Shown piece by piece: positions 10,436 through 18,019 of a stretch of 64,000 bases of DNA. The stretch's first letter is position 1. Every line of letters starts with the position of its first letter. The stretch lies in assembly GCA_016187925.1 (NCBI GenBank), contig JACPIS010000042.1:1-64000 (forward strand), written 5' to 3'. The notes beneath the pieces were generated by a model, which was not told the origin of the DNA, did no database searches, and saw only the letters and a program-made list of their open reading frames with translations. A program made the position numbers and the translations under genes. The stretch comes from Opitutia bacterium (lineage in GTDB: Bacteria > Verrucomicrobiota > Verrucomicrobiia > Opitutales > Opitutaceae).

Positions 10436-10768
10436 TCAGGAAAGGATCAACAAGCTCTGCGCGGGATTGGTTTCGAAAGTATGCAATTCCACCGAATGGT
10501 CCCGGAGAAGTTTTTCGATCCGACTGGTCGGACAATTGCCCACACGCAGCCAGACAACCTTGGGCGGTGCGCCCAGGAGCAGGCTCCGCTGCTGAAAGTC
10601 TGAATCCTTGGAGACGATCGTGAACCCGCTTGCCTTGGCGTAGTTCCAAATCGCCGAATCATCGGACTTCGTCATCCCGGTGCTCTTCACATGGGTGCTT
10701 TCGGGAAACAGATCGGAAAGCCGGCCGACCAGAGAGCCCGAAAGATTCTGGTCGAACAGCAGTTTCAT
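10436..10768 (-). CDS. DUF5615 PIN-like protein (putative toxin)
   Basis: A 110-aa protein of the DUF5615 (PIN-like, Mut7-C-related) family. It opens with MKLLFDQNLSGSLVGRL, where the first acidic residue of the PIN active site (FDQNLS) is typical, and continues with the acidic patch VSKDSDF near the middle. Family members are almost always encoded with a DUF433 partner, as here, where the two genes overlap by 4 bp (ATGA), implying translational coupling. By analogy with VapC-type PIN proteins it is a candidate RNase toxin. This is inference: the family's activity is not well characterised. Confidence 0.82.
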   Translation of the reverse strand: MKLLFDQNLSGSLVGRLSDLFPESTHVKSTGMTKSDDSAIWNYAKASGFTIVSKDSDFQQRSLLLGAPPKVVWLRVGNCPTSRIEKLLRDHSVELHTFETNPAQSLLILS

Positions 10769-10989
10769 CCGCCGATGACGGCCAAGCGCCGCTCACGATC
10801 CGCCGCGAAAGCCAGACAGGCCCGGATGTCTTCCTCGGTGAGTTCGGGAAAATCGGCCAGGATTTCCGGAATACTCATGCCTCCGGCAAGATATTCGAGC
10901 ACGTCGGTCACGGTGATCCGCATCCCGCGAATGCATGGCTTGCCGCTGCGCTTGCCCGGCTCAATCGTGATGATCTTGCGGTAGTCCAT
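10765..10989 (-). CDS. DUF433 protein (putative antitoxin)
   Basis: A 74-aa protein of the DUF433 family, seen in RSGKPCIRGMRITVTDVLEY and the amphipathic SIPEILADFPELTEEDI. The C-terminal half is predicted to form a winged or helix-turn-helix DNA-binding fold. It lies directly upstream of, and overlaps, the DUF5615 gene, the standard order antitoxin then toxin. It probably binds the toxin and represses the promoter (inference from family context). The ATG at 10989 places the conserved 'GKPCIRG' at the normal distance from the N-terminus. Confidence 0.82.
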   Translation of the reverse strand: MDYRKIITIEPGKRSGKPCIRGMRITVTDVLEYLAGGMSIPEILADFPELTEEDIRACLAFAADRERRLAVIGG

Positions 10990-11055
10990 GCCCGGAATGT
11001 GCGCGATAAGCGAGCTGCGGTCAAGACCCCTGCTTCCCTTGGACCGCCCACGCCG

Positions 11056-11104
11056 TTGTAGAGAAGACCATGGCCCGCGCCCGCCAGAACTGCGGGCTGC
11101 GGTG
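11056..11104 (+). pseudogene. Duplicated 3' end of trpS
   Basis: Translates as EKTMARARQNCGLR followed by a stop, against EKTMTRARENCGLR at the end of trpS (10268-10315). Within the core (GAGAAGACCATG to CTGCGGT) only about three of 46 nt differ. It has no upstream coding part. It and trpS bracket the DUF433/DUF5615 pair, so it is either an integration scar carrying the 3' end of a related strain's trpS or the relic of a second trpS copy. Confidence 0.8.
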
Positions 11105-11123
11105 AGCTTGGCTCTGACGATGG

Positions 11124-11687
11124 TCAGGCTCTTTCTGCACAATAATTAGTGTATCGATGCTGAACCACGGCTGGATTCCACGGCTGCCACGCATGGACGT
11201 GCCCTGAAAGGCCATACGGCGCTCCTGCAACAGTCAGCCAGCTGTGTGTGTCGAATTGATTACTGAAACCTTCATTTTGTAAGTAGTAGGAAACAGCCTG
11301 AGAGAACGAGTGATCGCCCGGCTTGAAGCATAGGGCTTGGTATTCCCGATCCTCTATCCGTCTATGATTTAGCGTCCGTCCGGTAACATAGTATCCGATT
11401 TCAAATGTACCTGATGGAATTACGCCATCTCCTGTGTGATCCAAGGCTTCACTCCACGCTTCTTCTTTTCTATCGGTCGTAAACAATCGCGGATCACCAG
11501 AATGCTGCATCCGTGATGGATCGTAGCGGAGACGATACGGGTCTATCTCTGCAGCGCTTAACCCTGTAACTCCCGTGATGACACGAAACGCATCAAAGCC
11601 GGTTTCGTGGACATAGGGAGCCACGCCGGAGGCGAAGACACGCTGTATCACCGGCAGGTAACAACTATATCCGGAAGGTGGGATCAT
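11124..11687 (-). CDS. Hypothetical protein, 187 aa
   Basis: No family recognised. The product has several aromatic-rich stretches (SGYSCYLPVIQRVF, GTFEIGYYVTG, SQAVSYYLQNEG) and a C-terminal Trp/His-rich segment (GHVHAWQPWNPAV). No clear transmembrane helix is seen. The frame extends to 11750, but the ATG at 11687 is preceded by AAAGGA and gives a 7-bp gap to the upstream gene, so the two likely form one transcript. Base composition is clearly less GC-rich than the surroundings, consistent with recent acquisition. Confidence 0.6.
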   Translation of the reverse strand: MIPPSGYSCYLPVIQRVFASGVAPYVHETGFDAFRVITGVTGLSAAEIDPYRLRYDPSRMQHSGDPRLFTTDRKEEAWSEALDHTGDGVIPSGTFEIGYYVTGRTLNHRRIEDREYQALCFKPGDHSFSQAVSYYLQNEGFSNQFDTHSWLTVAGAPYGLSGHVHAWQPWNPAVVQHRYTNYCAERA

Positions 11688-11694
11688 TTCCTTT

Positions 11695-12213
11695 CTACCT
11701 AGGGATGTAATGCCCAGATATGCTTTCCGAGAATCCGCTGATAGGTGCAACTATACTACCACGCTCAAGTAGAAGCCTCGAATAGTCTTCTTCTGGCACA
11801 TGTGGATTCGAAGAGCTGTGCTCCTGCGGCGGAATCACCAAGTATCGGTCGAAGTGCAGCGATTGCGGCGCAAGCGATCGCTGATACCACGACGAAAAAT
11901 TTACGACATACTCTTGATGTGCGATTGGAGCGTCATGGGGGCTAGCATGATAATAGTGGGTCACCTCGCCAAGGAGGAAGCCGCCGAGCAAAAGGTAAAT
12001 GATGCCCTTCTTTTTTACGCTTCGAACAACCCGGACGACAACGCCTTCGATGAAGTCGAGGAAGCGATAACCTACCGATCTCGCCTCTTCTTCAACGGAG
12101 CTGTCTCCGTAAACGAACTCGATCTGACTGCCGTCGGCCTTTAGCTGCTGCAGTTCGGCGGCGTGCCGGCGGTGCACTTCTTCTGTTACGCGCTGGATTT
12201 GCTCTGCGGTCAT
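11695..12213 (-). CDS. Hypothetical single-pass membrane protein, 172 aa
   Basis: No family recognised. An N-terminal charged helical region (residues 1-60, MTAEQIQRVTEEVHRRHAAE) is followed by a basic stretch (RSVKKK) and one hydrophobic helix (GIIYLLLGGFLLGEVTHYY, about 89-107). The C-terminal part is polar. The basic residues before the helix predict a cytoplasmic N-terminus and an external C-terminus. It is encoded just upstream of the 187-aa unknown protein, and both are AT-richer than the neighbourhood. The pair sits between the trpS and lldD end-copies, so it probably belongs to an inserted segment. Confidence 0.6.
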   Translation of the reverse strand: MTAEQIQRVTEEVHRRHAAELQQLKADGSQIEFVYGDSSVEEEARSVGYRFLDFIEGVVVRVVRSVKKKGIIYLLLGGFLLGEVTHYYHASPHDAPIAHQEYVVNFSSWYQRSLAPQSLHFDRYLVIPPQEHSSSNPHVPEEDYSRLLLERGSIVAPISGFSESISGHYIPR

Positions 12214-12369
12214 GAATATTGCCGAATAGTGCTTCAGTGGGAGTGAAAGCAGTCACTCAGCTGGTGGCCCGTGGCGGTAGGAGATGCGATTGGGGTGGTG
12301 GCGGCAAGACCCGTCTTGACGGGTCGCGCATCGACAAGCCCAGGATTCCGCGCTTCGCTTACCTCGTCA

Positions 12370-12541
12370 TGATCCAACCCCACTCCGACATCGGCCGGCA
12401 GCGGCAGCGCGACATCTATATCGCCGGCGTCGGTGGGCAGCGTCCGTCGGTGCCGGTGGCGTCAGCGGAGCTTGAGCGCGCGGCGCAGGCGGCGATGGCC
12501 CCGGGGCCGTTCGCCTACCTCGCGGGCGGAGCCGGGCGCGC
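12370..12541 (+). pseudogene. 5' fragment of an lldD-type FMN-dependent oxidase
   Basis: The reading frame [20 protein letters not shown]... closely parallels the N-terminus of the intact oxidase ([20 protein letters not shown]..., from 15006) for about 57 codons, to the shared GGAGR, then breaks off. DNA identity is roughly 80-85% by eye, so it is a diverged relative, not a fresh copy. The fragment's 3' edge is also the end of the oppositely oriented gene 12515-13513, whose last codons are read from its antisense strand. Confidence 0.85.
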
Positions 12542-13513
12542 CGAGAGTAGGCGGAGGTAGAGGAACTTGGCTTTATCGGTCGGATGCTGCGCCGTGAGGG
12601 AGACAAGGCCCGCGCAGCTTCGTAGCGGCGGCCGCGTTTCCGTGACCGTTAACGTCATGTCCAGGGCCGGCCGACCGTTGAGCGACATTTTCATCGGAAA
12701 TTCGTGGACTCGCGTGGCCAGCCCCAGCGTGCCGTCAGGCAGCATGCCGACCGCATTCCAATCGTAGTTGAAGCCGACGTTCACGCCCCGGTTGCTTGCG
12801 ACTGACCACAGCGAGGGCTTTTGCAGCACCTGATCGAGCACATCGCGGCAGGCCGGGATTCCCGACGCCGCCTCGTAGAAGGCGCGCAGCGAGAAGATCA
12901 CGCTGAGCAAGAGATGCTCCTCCTCCGGTGAGAGCTGGAGCGGAGTTTCAGCCGGGCGAGCGCCTGAGGCCGCGGCGGCTTTCAATCGAGCGGCGATGGC
13001 GCGGGCCCATTCACTATACCGCATGAGCCCAGCTTCGAGTGACTCCGCACTGACTGTCGCGCGCCCATACCGAGTGGTGACACCAGTGGTGCTCTCCTCT
13101 CCTGCGGTGAAGGGCCCGATGAATTCCAGTGCGAGCATCGTCGGAGTGTGGTGGATGCGTCGTGCGTGCCCTGAGTTCGAGCGGAATATGTCATCAGGAA
13201 GCGGCTTGGGTTCACCCCTGGCTTTGTCCGGTTTGTCGGCGATGAACCGCACTAGCCATTGCTGGCGTCCGGCGGGCTGCGTTAGTTCGAGGAGGTAGCG
13301 CACTTCGTCACCCGGATGGGGTTCGCTGCGCGCGGCCAGCGTCACACCCTCGAGGGGGATGTTGTGTGCGGTGGCATAAGTGGCGAGGGCAGGCAGTGGT
13401 TGAGTCGAGAGTGCGGGATTTTCGGTGCGTGCCGTCAGGATGGCGTTCATGCCGGCGAGCAGGATTCCAATGCGGAGGAACACCGGGCAGGAGACGTGGA
13501 ATGGTGGTGGCAT
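12515..13513 (-). CDS. Hypothetical secreted protein, 332 aa
   Basis: No family recognised. A hydrophobic N-terminus (CPVFLRIGILLAGMNAIL) suggests a signal peptide. The body is alternating polar/hydrophobic with a helical central part (SLEAGLMRYSEWARAIAARL) and no membrane helix. It follows the serpin gene by 64 bp on the same strand, so co-expression is likely. The last nine codons (SARPAPPAR) are antisense to the lldD-like fragment at 12370-12541, implying that a rearrangement replaced the original C-terminus. A functional link to the serpin is possible but unproven. Confidence 0.65.
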   Translation of the reverse strand: MPPPFHVSCPVFLRIGILLAGMNAILTARTENPALSTQPLPALATYATAHNIPLEGVTLAARSEPHPGDEVRYLLELTQPAGRQQWLVRFIADKPDKARGEPKPLPDDIFRSNSGHARRIHHTPTMLALEFIGPFTAGEESTTGVTTRYGRATVSAESLEAGLMRYSEWARAIAARLKAAAASGARPAETPLQLSPEEEHLLLSVIFSLRAFYEAASGIPACRDVLDQVLQKPSLWSVASNRGVNVGFNYDWNAVGMLPDGTLGLATRVHEFPMKMSLNGRPALDMTLTVTETRPPLRSCAGLVSLTAQHPTDKAKFLYLRLLSARPAPPAR

Positions 13514-13577
13514 GTGCGGAAAAGAGCGCGTCGAGATCAGGTCGACACCGTTATGATTAAGGCCGGCAGGAAGCGGA

Positions 13578-14861
13578 CTACTCGCTGCGCGGGTCAGTCA
13601 CTCGGCCGAGGAACAGGCATGCGCCGGACTCGATGTGCTGGATGGCGAAAAGGAACGGGCGATCCGCGCGGACCTCGACAGGAGGCTTGGGTCTCTCTGA
13701 TGCGGCAAATCCACTGAGCATCACCACAGCCGTCGCCGCAGCCGCCTCCGTGCCTTTCTCGTCCAGCGCGAGCCAAGTTTGATGCACGACCTCGTCGATC
13801 GCGAGATAGTCATCAGGCTTGCGCGGTGCCATGCCGTCGAAATTTGCGCTGCCGCGCGGCTGGTCGAAGGCAGTTTTCAGCCCGAGCGCTTGCAGGACGG
13901 ACGAGAGCGTCATCGTTCCGGGACTGATTTTGAATTTTGGGAGGAACAGACTGACAGCTCTGAAATCCATGCGGGCGGTGGCTTCCAAGTCCGCTACTGT
14001 CAGTGTGCGTTCCAGCTTCGTCAGCCCGTCGATCTGGTCGGGAACGAAAAGCACGAGCTGCAAGTCTCCCATGCCGTAGGGCAGGCCGACGATTGTGCAT
14101 CCCTTTCGATGGGCATACCGGTAGCCCGTTAGCTGATGCATTGTAGGGATGTCCACGGAGTCCCCCTTGGCCAGATGGAAGGGCAGCGGCTTGGTCGACT
14201 CCGCCTCGAACGGGTCTTTCCACGGTGCCTTGAGGTAGAGGGCGTTCACCAAGGTCAGGCGCGCGTCGGCACGCAACTTGCCTTCAGGTATCAATTCCGG
14301 GATGCGTTCGTGGGTCTGCTCGGAAACCCAGCTATTGATTTCGCGGCGGACTGATTCTGTCGCCCGCCGATAATCGACTTCGCCGACGCCGGCTCCGAAA
14401 TTGTCGGCGACGGTCTGGAGGAACGCGGGACGTAGCGCATAGCCGCGCTGGGCGAAGAGGCGATTGGCGGTGTGCAGCTCAATGATCTCCACTCCCTCGC
14501 CACGACCGTGCCGATCCGCCATTTCCTTCATGGTGCGAGAATTTCCCTCGATTCTCTGCATCGCTGCCATGAGTAACCTGAACTCTTCCGCGTTGCGGGC
14601 TTGGTCGGCGGGGAAGCGCAGCACGCGTTGCATTTCGGCCTTGGTCTCGCCGGCGGCGCCAGCGTAGGTCATCGCGAGCGCCGAGGCGACGGAGTAGGGA
14701 GAGAGCAGCACGTTTTTCCCTTCGGCGGTCTTGATGTGCTGGCGGTAGAGGTCGAGTCCGAGCGCGTTGATTGCCGGGGCGATGGTCGCTGGGCCTGACG
14801 CGTGAGAGGCGAGTGGCAGAAGTGGGATGAGGGCGAACGAGAGCAGCGAGCGAGTGCGCAT
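13578..14861 (-). CDS. Serpin (serine protease inhibitor), secreted
   Basis: A 427-aa serpin with signal peptide MRTRSLLSFALIPLLPLASHA. Family landmarks include NVLLSPYSVASALAMTYAGA near the N-terminus, the shutter-region NALYLKAPWKDPF, and the C-terminal ADRPFLFAI...FLGRVTDP. The reactive-centre hinge reads EKGTEAAAATAVVM, with small residues at P15-P9, the hallmark of inhibitory serpins able to insert their loop. The scissile P1-P1' bond would fall near LSGFAAS, but the loop is about seven residues longer than alpha-1-antitrypsin's, so P1 cannot be fixed. It likely inhibits foreign or own extracytoplasmic proteases. It is divergent from the lldD-type gene. Confidence 0.94.
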   Translation of the reverse strand: MRTRSLLSFALIPLLPLASHASGPATIAPAINALGLDLYRQHIKTAEGKNVLLSPYSVASALAMTYAGAAGETKAEMQRVLRFPADQARNAEEFRLLMAAMQRIEGNSRTMKEMADRHGRGEGVEIIELHTANRLFAQRGYALRPAFLQTVADNFGAGVGEVDYRRATESVRREINSWVSEQTHERIPELIPEGKLRADARLTLVNALYLKAPWKDPFEAESTKPLPFHLAKGDSVDIPTMHQLTGYRYAHRKGCTIVGLPYGMGDLQLVLFVPDQIDGLTKLERTLTVADLEATARMDFRAVSLFLPKFKISPGTMTLSSVLQALGLKTAFDQPRGSANFDGMAPRKPDDYLAIDEVVHQTWLALDEKGTEAAAATAVVMLSGFAASERPKPPVEVRADRPFLFAIQHIESGACLFLGRVTDPRSE

Positions 14862-15005
14862 GAAGGGAAGACAGTTCAACAAGGAATTTCTTAGCGCGGC
14901 TGGCCCAAGCCTGCGTCGGAGGAACGGAGCCTGACGGACACCGGCGCGGAATCCAGCTCGCATTCACGAATCGACAATGTGGCTGCGGTCGGGAAACTGC
15001 TCGCC

Positions 15006-16379
15006 ATGAGCCAACCCCACTCCGACATCGGCCGGTCGCGGCAGCGCGAGATCTATGTTGCGGGTGTTGGAGGCAAGCGTCCGAAGGTGCCGGTGGCGTC
15101 AGCGGAGCTGGAGAAGGCGGCGCAGGCGGCGATGTCGCCGGAGGCGTTCGCCTACATCGCGGGCGGAGCCGGGCGCGAGTCGACGATGGCGAGCAACCGC
15201 GCGGCGCTCGACCGCTGGCAGATCGTCCCGCGCCGGTTGCGCGACAACGAGCAGCGTGACCTGTCGGTCGAGTTGTTCGGGCGCAGGTTGCCCACGCCGC
15301 TCCTGCTCGCGCCCATCGGCGTGGCGGAGATGGCGCACCGCGAGGCCGACCTCGCCGTCGCGAAGGCAGCGGCATCGTTCCGCGTGCCCTATATTTTCTC
15401 CAACCAGGCTTCGGTGCCGATGGAGCAGGCGGCGGCCGCGATGGGCGGCGCGCCGCGCTGGTTTCAGCTTTATTGGAGCAAGTCGAACGACGTCGTGGCG
15501 TCTTTCGTGCGCCGCGTCGAGGCCTGCGGGTGCGACGCCATCGTGCTGACCCTCGACACCACGATGCTCGGCTGGCGGCCGCGCGATCTCGATCTCGCTT
15601 ACCTGCCGTTTCTCCAAGGCAAAGGCATTGCGCAATACACGAGCGATCCGGTGTTCCTGCGCGAAGTGCGCGAAGGTAGGGCGAGTTCTCCGAACGAGCC
15701 GCCACGGACTGAGATTCGGGCAACGGCTCAGCCGGAGGCTTCGCCCTACCTTCCTGCCTCGGCTCGTTCGGAGAACTCGCCCTACCGGGAACCCAAGCCG
15801 CCGCTGAATCTCCAGACCATCGCCACGGCGCTGGCGCAGAAGGCGAATTTTCCCGGCGGTTTGCTGAAGAATTTGCTCTCGCCCGACCCGCGCGCGGCGG
15901 TGGCGCAGTTCGTGGCGACCTACTCGCGGCCGAACATCACTTGGGACGATCTGAAGTTCCTCCGTCAGCACACGAAGCTGCCCATCGTGCTCAAGGGCAT
16001 CCTGCACGCCGCCGACGCCAAGCTTGCGCTCGAGCACGGCGTCGATGGCCTGATCGTTTCGAACCACGGCGGCCGGCAGATCGACGGCGAGATCGGCTCG
16101 CTCGATGCGCTGCCCGGCGTAGTCGAGGCGGTGAACGGTCGGATACCCGTGCTCTTCGACAGCGGCGTGCGCGGCGGCGCGGATGTGTTCAAGGCGCTCG
16201 CGCTCGGCGCGACGGCGGTCTGTCTCGGCCGGCCCTACGTTTACGGTTTGGCGATTGCCGGCGAGACCGGTGTGTGCGAAGTCATCGCCAACGTGCTGGC
16301 CGAGTTCGACCTGACGCTCGGCCTGGCCGGCTGCACGAACGCGCGCGAGATCGGGCGCGACAGTGTGGTCCGCGGGTAG
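15006..16379 (+). CDS. FMN-dependent alpha-hydroxy acid oxidase/dehydrogenase (lldD type)
   Basis: A 457-aa TIM-barrel flavoenzyme oxidising L-2-hydroxy acids such as L-lactate or glycolate. Visible motifs: YIAGGAG near the N-terminus, [21 protein letters not shown], the catalytic SNHGGRQ (His354, Arg357), and the phosphate-binding [18 protein letters not shown]. Residues about 224-260 are not family sequence: they are translated from a 112-bp palindromic repeat composite inserted in frame. The insert lies in the variable 'loop 4' region, which family members tolerate, so activity may survive. The start ATG at 15006 matches the fragment copy at 12370. Whether it is an oxidase or a quinone-linked dehydrogenase is not decided by sequence. 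Confidence 0.9.
   Translation: MSQPHSDIGRSRQREIYVAGVGGKRPKVPVASAELEKAAQAAMSPEAFAYIAGGAGRESTMASNRAALDRWQIVPRRLRDNEQRDLSVELFGRRLPTPLLLAPIGVAEMAHREADLAVAKAAASFRVPYIFSNQASVPMEQAAAAMGGAPRWFQLYWSKSNDVVASFVRRVEACGCDAIVLTLDTTMLGWRPRDLDLAYLPFLQGKGIAQYTSDPVFLREVREGRASSPNEPPRTEIRATAQPEASPYLPASARSENSPYREPKPPLNLQTIATALAQKANFPGGLLKNLLSPDPRAAVAQFVATYSRPNITWDDLKFLRQHTKLPIVLKGILHAADAKLALEHGVDGLIVSNHGGRQIDGEIGSLDALPGVVEAVNGRIPVLFDSGVRGGADVFKALALGATAVCLGRPYVYGLAIAGETGVCEVIANVLAEFDLTLGLAGCTNAREIGRDSVVRG
15675..15786. repeat. Family B palindromic composite inside the lldD-type gene
   Basis: Three 26-bp family B units: forward at 15675-15700, and reverse at 15725-15750 and 15761-15786. The outer two are perfect reverse complements over 26 bp. 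The block contributes residues such as [19 protein letters not shown] and SARSENSPY to the enzyme without a stop codon. Related units are intergenic at 4774 and 10344, indicating that the element moved into the gene rather than the reverse. Confidence 0.9.
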
Positions 16380-16450
16380 GACGCGTCCGGCGTAGGCCAT
16401 TCATTCGCTATGGGTCCGATACCCCGAAGCAGCTTCGGCTTGGTCGCGTT

Positions 16451-16527
16451 GTAGGAGCCTGCTTGCAGGCGACGGGGAACGCGCGCCGACGGATCGTGCG
16501 CTGAGTCGCCTGCAAGCAGGCTCCTAC
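16451..16527. repeat. Palindrome with 23-bp perfect arms (GTAGGAGCCTGCTTG)
   Basis: GTAGGAGCCTGCTTGCAGGC... at 16451-16473 is the exact reverse complement of 16505-16527. Each arm itself contains a smaller palindrome (GCCTGCTTGCAGGC). It is the first element in the 665-bp gene-free gap 16380-17044, which holds only repeats. Confidence 0.85.
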
Positions 16528-16605
16528 AAATATGAAAACGAGGGGCAAGTTGAGAGAGCGCTGGTTTGATCCAATGCCTCGGAACTTGCCCCGAGGATTT
16601 TCACT

Positions 16606-16940
16606 GTGGGAGGGGCTTTACGCCCCGACTCCCCACGATGGGGCGTAGGGCTCGACTTTGTGTCGAGCATTGGCCTCACACCAGGTAAGGCCCTGCTATG
16701 TGGCAGGCAGTTTGTCGGGGCATAAAGCCCCTCCCACACTCGGCTGCGGCGTAAGGCTCGACCTCGCGTCGAACCTTGGCCTCACGCAAGGTGAGGCCCT
16801 GCGACTGAACGGCAGAAATCCGCCGGCGATAAGCCGGCCCCCGAAACCCAGCGGCGGAGACGATCAGTCGAAGCCTCTTCTGTAGGATTCATCCGTTGAT
16901 GAATCCATTTAGTGGTCAGCCTCCTCCGGGCTGTGTGCCT
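16606..16940. repeat. Composite repeat, copy 1 (about 330 bp)
   Basis: It begins with a family A unit GTGGGAGGGGCTTTACGCCC at 16606, then a family F unit (GGGCTCGACTTTGTGTCGAG), a reversed family A unit ending near 16737, another family F unit, and a tail containing GCCGGCCCCCGAAACCCAG and GGATTCATCC. The same order recurs at 21036 with scattered differences, so the whole composite was copied as one block. No open frame of interest lies in it. Confidence 0.85.
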
Positions 16941-16988
16941 ATAAGCTGCAGCCGGCCCGGCGGTCCGGCCCTACCCGTTTACTGCGAC

Positions 16989-17040
16989 GTAGGGCTCGAC
17001 CTCGCGTCGAACCTTGGCCTCACGCAAGGTGAGGCCCTAC
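16989..17040. repeat. Family F palindrome (GTAGGGCTCGACCTCG)
   Basis: A 52-bp imperfect palindrome: GTAGGGCTCGACCTCGCGTC at the left, with a GGCCTCACGCAAGGTGAGGCC stem and CCCTAC at the right. It ends 4 bp before the stop codon of the LytTR regulator (minus strand), so it would appear in that mRNA's 3' end. Relatives lie within the composites at 16606 and 21036 and at 53275. Confidence 0.8.
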
Positions 17041-17044
17041 CAGT

Positions 17045-17794
17045 TTACCTGCCGGCCCAGGCGCGGAAGTCGGCGGCGTTTTCCTGGCTGACCAGAACCT
17101 CGTCCGCCGGGCGCGGCTGCAGCTGTACGGTGAGCCGACCCTTGCCGACGGAGGAGAAGCTTTTCACGGCCGAGGCGTGGGCGAGGTAGTTGCGGTTGAC
17201 GCGGAAGAACTGCGCGGGGTCGAGCTCGCCGGCGAGCGTGGTGAGCGGCTCGTTGACGAGGCACTTCTCGCCGGTGCGCGTGACGAGGAAGGTGAGCTTG
17301 TTTTCCGAGAAAAAGTAGGCGACATCGGCGATGGCCACCGGCTGGAACGCCGGGCCGCGCTGGGCGAGGATGCGCTGGCGGCGCGGCGGCTTTTCGAGGG
17401 CGGTGGCGAACGCGGCGAGGTTGCCGGCGAAGTGCCGGCCGAGTTCGCGGTATTTGCGCAGAGCGGCGTCGAGCGCGGCGGGCTTCACGGGCTTGAGCAG
17501 GTAGGCGATGCTGTGCGTGCCGAACGCCTCGAGCAGGTAGTCGTCGTAGGCGGTGGTGAAGACCACCGGGCACGGCGGCGGGACGGTGCGGAAAAGCTCG
17601 AGCGAGAGGCCGTCGCCAAGCTGGATGTCGGCGAAGATGAGTTCGGGCGCCGGATTCGTGCGCAGCCATTTTCCCGCGGCGGCGAGACTGTCCGCCGTGC
17701 CGACGACGTGGCAGGGCGGCGTGGTGGCGCCGAGCAGGGCGGCGAGCCGATCGCGCGCCGGGGCTTCGTCCTCGATGATGAAAACACGGGGCAT
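17045..17794 (-). CDS. LytTR-family response regulator
   Basis: A 249-aa regulator. The receiver domain (about 1-120) has the acidic pocket in FIIEDEAPARD, a phospho-accepting Asp in LIFADIQLGDG, the conserved Thr in VFTTAYDDY, and Lys in YLLKPVKP. The LytTR DNA-binding domain occupies about 140-245 (VAYFFSENKLTFLVT, FFRVNRNYLAH). It lies downstream of the LytS-like kinase on the same strand, with a 225-bp gap filled by nested repeats. Together they form a LytST/YehUT-type two-component system. Target genes cannot be inferred. Confidence 0.93.
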   Translation of the reverse strand: MPRVFIIEDEAPARDRLAALLGATTPPCHVVGTADSLAAAGKWLRTNPAPELIFADIQLGDGLSLELFRTVPPPCPVVFTTAYDDYLLEAFGTHSIAYLLKPVKPAALDAALRKYRELGRHFAGNLAAFATALEKPPRRQRILAQRGPAFQPVAIADVAYFFSENKLTFLVTRTGEKCLVNEPLTTLAGELDPAQFFRVNRNYLAHASAVKSFSSVGKGRLTVQLQPRPADEVLVSQENAADFRAWAGR

Positions 17795-17806
17795 GGAGAT
17801 GGGGCT

Positions 17807-17998
17807 AACCGCTAATGGGCACTAATGGGGCACTAAGGCGTGTATTCAAACCCGGTTTGTCATCCTGAGCGAAGCGAAGGATCCACGGCATCGAAGGCCA
17901 TATCGCGAGCGAAAGCATGGATTCTTCACTTCGTTCAGAATGACAGGCTGAGTTGATTGGTGGGGTTTGAAAGCACGCCCTAATCCGGATTAGTGGTT
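17807..17998. repeat. Nested palindromes between regulator and kinase genes
   Basis: Outer arms AACCGCTAAT (17807-17816) and ATTAGTGGTT (17989-17998) enclose a second palindrome at 17859-17944, whose arms GTCATCCTGAGCGAAGCGAA and TTCACTTCGTTCAGAATGAC belong to the repeat also found at 22216 and 57207. The structure separates a kinase from its regulator and may attenuate or stabilise their joint mRNA (inference). Confidence 0.8.
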
Positions 17999-18019
17999 TC
18001 TCCTGCGTGGGTCTGGCTT

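Noticed and set aside
12245-12560. Small plus-strand gene of 113 codons
   Set aside because: Its second half is the lldD 5' fragment and its first half is random GC-rich sequence, so it is treated as a pseudogene fragment only.
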